A DNA stretch of 46,832 nt. Origin: Pseudomonadota bacterium. Its GTDB lineage: Bacteria; Desulfobacterota; Desulfovibrionia; Desulfovibrionales; Desulfovibrionaceae. The stretch covers positions 1-46,832 of the forward strand of contig JAEZYD010000011.1 in assembly GCA_023419375.1 (NCBI GenBank), in the 5' to 3' direction. Shown in pieces: positions 42,249-46,832 of the stretch (position 1 is the first letter of the stretch; each line of letters opens with the position of its first letter). Below the pieces are notes generated by a model. That model saw nothing but the letters and a program-made list of their open reading frames with translations, was not told the DNA's origin and ran no database searches. A program made the position numbers and the translations under genes.

Positions 42249-43164
42249 CAGCTTGCTTGCCCCCTCGGTCTGCTTTGAGAATGTATGCCTCAGCCGGGGG
42301 GGCAATCGTATTCTGAACAATATCTGCGCCACTGCGCCAGCTGGCGGCAGTACGGTTCTTGTGGGCCCCAACGGGGCGGGCAAGACCACGCTGCTGCTCT
42401 GCCTTATTGGTGAAATGGCCTATACGGGATGCATCCAGTTTGCTGGCCTTGAGCGCCAGCCCCGCATGGCCTATGTGCCGCAGCAACTGATAATGGACCG
42501 CAGTCTGCCCCTGCGCGTGTGCGAATTCCTGGCCCTGAGCCGTCAGCGCCAGCCATTGTGGCTGGGCCTGCGCCCCTGGGCGCGCAGCGAGGGACGGCAG
42601 CTTTTGCAGATGGTCAAGGCCGAGCATCTGGAGCAGAGCCGCATGGGCGACCTCTCTGGCGGCGAACTGCGCCGTGTGCTGCTGGCTGCGGCCCTTGGCC
42701 GCAATCCGGAGCTGTTGGTGCTGGACGAGCCTGCGGCTGGCGTAGATGTGCGCGGCGAGAGGCTCTTTTGGGAACTGCTGGACGCTGCCCGCCACGAGCG
42801 CGGCTTTACCCAGATCATGGTCAGCCACAATCTGCCCCTGGTGGCGCACTACGCAACCCATGTGGTCTGCCTCAACAAGACCGTATGCGCCACAGGCGCG
42901 CCGCGCGCCACGCTGACGTCCTCCACGCTTATGGAACTTTTTGGCGTGCCGATCCACCTGTACCCGGACCAGTGCGACCCTGAGGATCCCGGCTGCCCGC
43001 AGTGCGGCGTGGTGAGCGAAGCCGAGGGACTGCTGCCCAACTATGCGGCCATTGAACGGCGCGAGGCAGCCCGCATGAATGCGCGCCTGGCCTCGCGCAT
43101 GGCAGCCTCACCGTGCGAACCCTGCGGCGAAAAAGCGCCGGATCAGGGAGGTTCCCGTGCCTGA
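42238..43164 (+). CDS. znuC: zinc ABC transporter ATP-binding protein with Cys-rich C-terminal tail (ZnuC-like)
   Basis: A 308-residue ATPase. Walker A is GPNGAGKT (43-50), the Q-loop is VPQQL, the signature LSGGELRRVLLAAAL, Walker B LLVLDEPAAGVD and switch MVSHNLP. Translation appears to start at TTG 42238, overlapping the znuA stop by 11 bp, as no other start fits. After the ATPase domain there is an unusual tail (about 240-308) with Cys246, Cys253, Cys256 (CPQC) and Cys293, Cys296 (CEPC), which could bind zinc on the cytoplasmic side. The tail overlaps the znuB start by 8 bp. Confidence 0.9.
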   Translation: MANNSLLAPSVCFENVCLSRGGNRILNNICATAPAGGSTVLVGPNGAGKTTLLLCLIGEMAYTGCIQFAGLERQPRMAYVPQQLIMDRSLPLRVCEFLALSRQRQPLWLGLRPWARSEGRQLLQMVKAEHLEQSRMGDLSGGELRRVLLAAALGRNPELLVLDEPAAGVDVRGERLFWELLDAARHERGFTQIMVSHNLPLVAHYATHVVCLNKTVCATGAPRATLTSSTLMELFGVPIHLYPDQCDPEDPGCPQCGVVSEAEGLLPNYAAIERREAARMNARLASRMAASPCEPCGEKAPDQGGSRA

Positions 43165-44020
43165 TCTCAGCCCGATATACGCGCTTATTTCCATGATTCC
43201 GCTTGATTGCCTGCAAATGCGCTTCATGCAGCAGGCCTTGCTCGGAGTGCTGCTGCTGGCCCCCATGGCCTCGGTGCTCGGGGTGGAAGTCATCAATTTT
43301 CGCATGGCCTTTTTTTCAGACGCCATCGGGCACTCGGCCTTTGCCGGGGTTGCGCTGGGGCTGATACTGGCCGTGCCGCCACGTCTGGCCATGCCGCTGT
43401 TTGGCATACTGGTGGGGCTTGGCATCATGGCTGTGCGGCGCAAGAGCGACCTTTCGTCCGACACGGTCATCGGCATTGTCTTTTCTGCCGTGGTGGCCTT
43501 TGGCCTCGCCGTGGTGAGCCGTGCAGAAGGCGTGGGCAGGGATATGCAGCGTTTTTTGTACGGCGATATCCTTACCATCACTGATGGCGAAATCGGCTTT
43601 CTGGCCCTGCTGTTTGTTGCTCTGCTGATCTTTCAGGCCGTGGGTTACAACCGCCTGATGTATATTGCCCTGAACCCCGTTATGGCGAGGGTTCACGGTG
43701 TGCGCGTGGCAGTGTGGCAGTACGCCTTTGCCGGGCTGCTGGCGCTGGTGGTGATGTTTTCCGTCTGGGCGGTGGGCGTGCTGCTGGTGACGGCCATGCT
43801 TATTGTGCCCGCCGCCACGGCCCGAAACTTTGCCCGTTCCGCCGGGGGGATGTTCTGGTGGGCGCTTCTGGTGGGCACAACATCCGCCTTTGCGGGGCTG
43901 ACCCTTTCCGCTCAGGAATGGCTTGCTACAGCCAGCGGGGCCACCATTATTCTTGTGGCCTGCTGCTGGTTTGCTGTAAGCCTGTTTGCCGCGCAGGCCA
44001 CGGGCCGCAGACGTGCCTGA
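43157..44020 (+). CDS. znuB: zinc ABC transporter permease (ZnuB-like)
   Basis: A 287-residue ABC-3 family permease with seven or eight membrane helices. FMQQALLGVLLLAPMASVLG, FFSDAIGHSAFAGVALG and RRKSDLSSDTVIGIVFS are strongly conserved in metal-type ABC-3 permeases. The ATPase-contact loop lies around GVGRDMQRFLYGDIL. GTG 43157 has GGAGG 5 bases before it, and that decides the start over longer frames inside znuC. It is the last gene of the importer operon and is closed by a bidirectional terminator. Confidence 0.95.
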   Translation: MPDLSPIYALISMIPLDCLQMRFMQQALLGVLLLAPMASVLGVEVINFRMAFFSDAIGHSAFAGVALGLILAVPPRLAMPLFGILVGLGIMAVRRKSDLSSDTVIGIVFSAVVAFGLAVVSRAEGVGRDMQRFLYGDILTITDGEIGFLALLFVALLIFQAVGYNRLMYIALNPVMARVHGVRVAVWQYAFAGLLALVVMFSVWAVGVLLVTAMLIVPAATARNFARSAGGMFWWALLVGTTSAFAGLTLSAQEWLATASGATIILVACCWFAVSLFAAQATGRRRA

Positions 44021-44073
44021 CGGCAAGGCCGCTCACACCTTTTGCCTGCTCGGGCACGCCCGGGACGATACCA

Positions 44074-44120
44074 CAAAAAAACGCCTTCCCCTTTCAGTTG
44101 GGGAAGGCGTTTTGGCTTTT
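44074..44120. terminator. bidirectional terminator between znuB and tpx
   Basis: A-rich run, 14-bp stem AAAACGCCTTCCCC (44078-44091) with its complement (44100-44113), then TTTT. It serves both converging units. Confidence 0.9.
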
Positions 44121-44136
44121 GGGGGAGCTGTAGGAG

Positions 44137-44640
44137 CTAGGCCAGCTTTTTGACCGCTTCCAGCGCGGCTGCGTAGTCAGGCTCGTGGGCAACTTCGCCC
44201 ACAAGCTGGCTGTAGGCCAGGGTGCCGTCCGGGGCGACCACAAAGACCGAGCGGGCCAGCAGATCAAGTTCCTTGATCAGGATGCCGTAGGCCTTGCCAA
44301 ATGCGCCAGCGCGGTAGTCGGAGAGGGCTTCAACAGCGGTTACGCCAGCAGCGCCGCACCAGCGGGCCTGCGCAAAGGGCAGGTCGCGGCTCACGGCCAC
44401 AATACGCACCTTGTCGGACAAAGCGGCGGCTTCGGTATTGAAGCGGCGAACTTCCATATCGCATACGGGAGTATCCAGCGAGGGAACGCATACAAGCACA
44501 AGCACCTTGCCAGCGTAGTCTTTCAGGCTGCGGGGGCTCATATCGTTGGCGGTCAGCGTGAAGTCGGGAGCCTTGCCGCCAACGGCGGGCTGGGTGCCTT
44601 CAAGATGCATGACATTGCCTTTGAACGTAACTGTATCCAT
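44137..44640 (-). CDS. tpx: thiol peroxidase (Tpx, atypical 2-Cys peroxiredoxin)
   Basis: A 167-residue peroxidase that reduces alkyl hydroperoxides and hydrogen peroxide with thioredoxin. The peroxidatic Cys60 lies in PSLDTPVCDMEVRRFN and the resolving Cys95 in ARWCGAAGV. GDFAPxFTL appears as GGKAPDFTLT. The N-terminal TFKGNVMHLEGTQP is a family mark. AGGAG is 6 bases before the ATG. It is monocistronic, with a good promoter overlapped by a Fur-like box, so expression is probably linked to iron or peroxide, which fits an anaerobe's oxygen defence. Confidence 0.96.
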   Translation of the reverse strand: MDTVTFKGNVMHLEGTQPAVGGKAPDFTLTANDMSPRSLKDYAGKVLVLVCVPSLDTPVCDMEVRRFNTEAAALSDKVRIVAVSRDLPFAQARWCGAAGVTAVEALSDYRAGAFGKAYGILIKELDLLARSVFVVAPDGTLAYSQLVGEVAHEPDYAAALEAVKKLA

Positions 44641-44671
44641 AGGAAACTCCTTATTGTTTCAGGGTTCTTGG

Positions 44672-44700
44672 ATTCTGTGCTATCAAGGCTTTATTGTCAA
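44672..44700 (-). promoter_or_regulatory. promoter of tpx
   Basis: On the minus strand consensus TTGACA (44700-44695), a 17-bp spacer and CAGAAT (44677-44672). The leader is about 25 nt. Confidence 0.7.
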
Positions 44701-44714
44701 TGATTATTATTAGC
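44696..44714. promoter_or_regulatory. Fur-family operator-like site over the tpx promoter
   Basis: GCTAATAATAATCATTGAC on the minus strand matches the classic 19-bp Fur box at 15 positions and covers the tpx -35 element. PerR boxes are similar, so either regulator is possible. Confidence 0.55.
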
Positions 44715-44833
44715 GAGATAGTATTTCCACATTTCTCGCTCGCACTATTTCAGTGTATCGTTGCAGGAAAGTGTTCGCAAGGGCATTGCGCGCCGGTACG
44801 CTGCGGCGGTGGAGAAAACCTTTTGTCGCTCCA

Positions 44834-44861
44834 TTGCCATGTGCGCGGCAATGCCTATATT
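44834..44861 (+). promoter_or_regulatory. promoter of hslU
   Basis: TTGCCA (44834-44839), a 16-bp spacer and TATATT (44856-44861), five of six matches in each. RNA would start about 27 nt before the hslU ATG. ATTGCC...GGCAAT forms an inverted repeat across the -35 region. Confidence 0.7.
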
Positions 44862-44894
44862 TACATAAGAATGTGCCTACAGCAGGAGAATTTG

Positions 44895-46208
44895 ATGAGT
44901 ACTTTGACACCTCGCGGCATTGTTGCCGAACTTGATAAATTTGTGGTGGGGCAGGAACAGGCCAAGCGCATGGTTGCAGTGGCGGTGCGCAACCGCTGGC
45001 GGCGGCAGCATCTTGCCCCGGAGCTGCGCGATGAAGTATCGCCCAAGAATATTATCATGATGGGCCCTACGGGCGTGGGTAAAACGGAAATTGCCCGCCG
45101 CCTGGCCAAGCTCTCCGGCGCGCCCTTTGTAAAGGTTGAAGCCACCAAGTTTACCGAAGTGGGCTATGTGGGGCGCGATGTGGAATCCATGGTGCGCGAC
45201 CTCATGGAAATCGGCATCAATCTTGTGCGCGATGAGGAAAACGCCCGAGTGCGCAAGGCTGCCGAGGCCGCCGCGGAATCGCGCCTTATGGATTTGCTGT
45301 TGCCCAGTTCCTTTGGGTCGGAAGAACGCGCCTCCACGCGCGAAAAGCTTTTGCAGCAGTTCCGCCTTGGCTTTCTGGACGACCGGGAAGTGGAAGTGGA
45401 AGTGACTGAGCAGGGCGGCGGCAGCGTTGACCTGTTTGCCATCCCCGGCATGGAGCAGATGGGCGGGCAGGTTAAGGACATGTTCAGCAAGGCCTTTCCG
45501 CCCAAGCACAGCCGCCGCAAAATGAAAGTGCGCAACGCCTTTACCGTACTCGTGCAGGAAGAATCTGGCAGGCTTGTGGATCAGGAGGCCCTGGTGGACA
45601 AGGCGCGTGAACGCGTGGAGCAGACGGGCATCATCTTTATTGACGAAATCGACAAGATCGCCAGCTCCTCGCAGAACCGCACGTCAGACATTTCGCGCGA
45701 GGGCGTGCAGCGCGACCTGCTGCCCATTGTGGAAGGCAGCGCGGTCAATACCAAGTATGGCATGATCCGCACGGATCACATTCTGTTTATTGCGGCGGGG
45801 GCTTTCCATTTCAGCAAGCCATCGGACATGATTCCCGAATTGCAGGGGCGTTTTCCCTTGCGGGTGGAATTGCAGCCTCTGGGCAAGGAAGAGTTTTTGC
45901 GCATCCTCAAGGAGCCGGACAATGCCCTGACCAAGCAGTATGAGGCATTGCTGGGTACGGAGCAGATTCGCCTGAGCTTTACGGATGACGGGCTGGAAGA
46001 AATTGCGGCCTTTGCGGAAGACACCAATACCCGTACGGAAAATATCGGCGCGCGGCGGCTCTATACCATCATGGAAAAGATTCTGGCCGACATATCCTTT
46101 GACGCGCCTGAAATGCCCGGCGCGCAGGTGGTGGTCAACAAGGCCTATGTGGAAGAGCACTTGCAGGATGTGCGCGATGATCAGGATTTGAGCCAGTATA
46201 TTCTGTAA
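44895..46208 (+). CDS. hslU: HslU ATPase of the HslUV (ClpYQ) protease
   Basis: A 437-residue AAA+ unfoldase that feeds proteins to the HslV peptidase. TPRGIVAELDKFVVGQ opens the family, Walker A is GPTGVGKT (57-64), followed by EVGYVGRDVESMVRDL, the intermediate I-domain (about 105-235, Glu/Arg rich), Walker B IIFIDEIDKI and the sensor-2 region ENIGARRLYTIMEKIL. CAGGAG 6 bases before ATG 44895 and the promoter just upstream exclude longer frames. hslV, usually directly before hslU, is absent here; the unit is monocistronic with its own terminator. Confidence 0.96.
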   Translation: MSTLTPRGIVAELDKFVVGQEQAKRMVAVAVRNRWRRQHLAPELRDEVSPKNIIMMGPTGVGKTEIARRLAKLSGAPFVKVEATKFTEVGYVGRDVESMVRDLMEIGINLVRDEENARVRKAAEAAAESRLMDLLLPSSFGSEERASTREKLLQQFRLGFLDDREVEVEVTEQGGGSVDLFAIPGMEQMGGQVKDMFSKAFPPKHSRRKMKVRNAFTVLVQEESGRLVDQEALVDKARERVEQTGIIFIDEIDKIASSSQNRTSDISREGVQRDLLPIVEGSAVNTKYGMIRTDHILFIAAGAFHFSKPSDMIPELQGRFPLRVELQPLGKEEFLRILKEPDNALTKQYEALLGTEQIRLSFTDDGLEEIAAFAEDTNTRTENIGARRLYTIMEKILADISFDAPEMPGAQVVVNKAYVEEHLQDVRDDQDLSQYIL

Positions 46209-46280
46209 GCTCTTGGTTTGTGCATTGCTTGGGCTGTATGACAGCGGAAGCAGTGCACAAGGAATTGAAGCATCAAAGAT

Positions 46281-46311
46281 AAAAAAAACCGGCCACTGGC
46301 CGGTTTTTTTT
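46281..46311. terminator. Rho-independent terminator of hslU
   Basis: AAAAAACCGGCCA/TGGCCGGTTTTTTTT hairpin, 72 bp after the stop. The A-run and T-run make it effective in both directions. Confidence 0.9.
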
Positions 46312-46343
46312 GTAACTCAAAGACGGGGGCATAGCGCCTCGAC

Positions 46344-46380
46344 AAAAAAATGGGCATACCAAGCAAAGTCGGTATGCCCA
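46344..46380 (-). terminator. minus-strand terminator without a visible gene
   Basis: A 10-bp perfect stem TGGGCATACC/GGTATGCCCA (46351-46360, 46371-46380) with a T7 run on the minus strand (46350-46344). It would end a leftward transcript, but the DNA to its right is an inward IS, so its gene was probably displaced. Confidence 0.75.
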
Positions 46381-46383
46381 CCA

Positions 46384-46832
46384 GGGCAGCCTTTGTTTTC
46401 CGACCAAAGAAAAGAAGAGAAAGCCCTGTGGAGAGATTTTTAATTGGCTTACGGGATTTTGCAATCGAAAAAGTGGTCAGCCATGTTCCGCCTGTATTTG
46501 AGGCCAGATGGACAGGCAAGAACGCCTGCCCGCACTGTGGTGGCGAGAAGCTGCGCGTCAAAGACTCATTCTGGCGGGCAATCCGCAATATTTCCATTCA
46601 TGGACGACCATCACGCCTGTTGGCTCGCTGCCATAAATACCGATGTGAAGACTGCGGCAGATATTTCAATACCAGACTTGCAGGCATAAAAGTGTGGAGC
46701 AGAACAACAGAGTTGCTCAAGCGCAACATATTTCAGGCTTACAACAAAGGTGTTACCTGCAAGGAAATAGCCGACGAGCACCGCATTGGGGTAGCCAGCG
46801 TGGAGCGCTACTATCACCAGATGATGCAGCAC
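46384..46832 (+). mobile_element. ISL3-family insertion sequence, left part
   Basis: Begins just after the minus-strand terminator. A plausible end is near 46384 (GGGCAGCCTTTG), placed only by position. The remainder and the other inverted repeat lie outside the window. Confidence 0.55.
46428..46832 (+). CDS. ISL3-family transposase, N-terminal part (runs off window)
   Basis: 135 codons are present with no stop, in the frame starting at GTG 46428 (purine-rich AAGAGAAAG upstream). The N-terminus reads VERFLIGLRDFAIEKV. A zinc-finger region with CPHCGGEKL (~34-37) and YRCEDCGRYFNT (~69-80) follows, then a helix-turn-helix (GVTCKEIADEHRIGVASVER), matching ISL3/Tn-type transposases, whose DDE domain comes later. 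The start is uncertain because no ATG is available in this frame. The element lies directly beyond the hslU unit and marks the edge of accessory DNA at the right end. Confidence 0.85.
   Translation, partial: MERFLIGLRDFAIEKVVSHVPPVFEARWTGKNACPHCGGEKLRVKDSFWRAIRNISIHGRPSRLLARCHKYRCEDCGRYFNTRLAGIKVWSRTTELLKRNIFQAYNKGVTCKEIADEHRIGVASVERYYHQMMQH

Noticed and set aside
46444..46689. 81-codon ATG-started plus-strand frame at the right end
   Set aside because: It is out of frame with the zinc-finger transposase reading (CPHC, CEDC), which continues open to the window edge.

Overview
The window is chromosomal DNA from a GC-rich deltaproteobacterium, most likely a Desulfovibrio (Desulfovibrionaceae). 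The evidence is gene content and order recognised from memory: hisD-purC-fabI, the met8-ccsA-hemA tetrapyrrole cluster, and several proteins typical of sulfate reducers. No species can be fixed without a search. Most of the window is ordinary core genome. Accessory DNA is confined to the two ends and to three intergenic spaces filled with repeats.

Left end (1-3500): the 5' end of an IS3-family transposase gene, two AT-rich orphan genes and a large tyrosine integrase lie against the 3' end of tRNA-Ser(GGA). This is the tRNA-proximal end of an integrated island that continues off the window. Next come a heptanucleotide tandem repeat and a 46-residue membrane protein. Region 3565-7632 holds hisD-purC-fabI (minus strand), with grpE divergent from it. 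Region 7823-12524 is a minus-strand, overlapping operon for outer-membrane lipid transport: a STAS-MlaE permease, MlaF ATPase, MlaD/MCE protein and PqiC-like lipoprotein, ending in a REC-HD-GYP c-di-GMP phosphodiesterase. Its promoter appears to give a leaderless mRNA. polA (plus) and tilS (minus) converge on 1.1 kb of repeats.

Region 17804-20969 is a minus-strand tetrapyrrole/cytochrome operon (met8, ccsA/hemX, hemA, unknown). Two overlapping glycosyltransferase genes follow on the plus strand, then a multi-pass membrane protein (minus), cpoB-like lipoprotein, dprA and a xerC/D-like recombinase (plus), and the highly expressed Mn-dependent pyrophosphatase gene. Region 30785-32873 is a divergent pair: a lipoprotein and an orphan HlyD-type adaptor. 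After a second repeat-filled space come queD and queE (minus), then an operon of a lysine-methyltransferase-like protein and a YcaO-TPR fusion (minus). prmA with a small membrane gene, an M23 peptidase, a pirin, the zinc importer znuA-znuC-znuB, tpx (minus, with a Fur-like box over its promoter) and hslU follow. The window ends inside an ISL3-family transposase gene.

The main unexplained structure is a family of intergenic repeats. Module A (about 222 bp, four copies) contains a long terminator-like palindrome. Module B (two copies) contains conserved small hairpins, one with a compensatory base-pair change. The most interesting protein system is the methyltransferase/YcaO-TPR pair, which has no visible substrate gene. 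All coordinates were read by eye. Promoters and family names are recognition calls, not search results.
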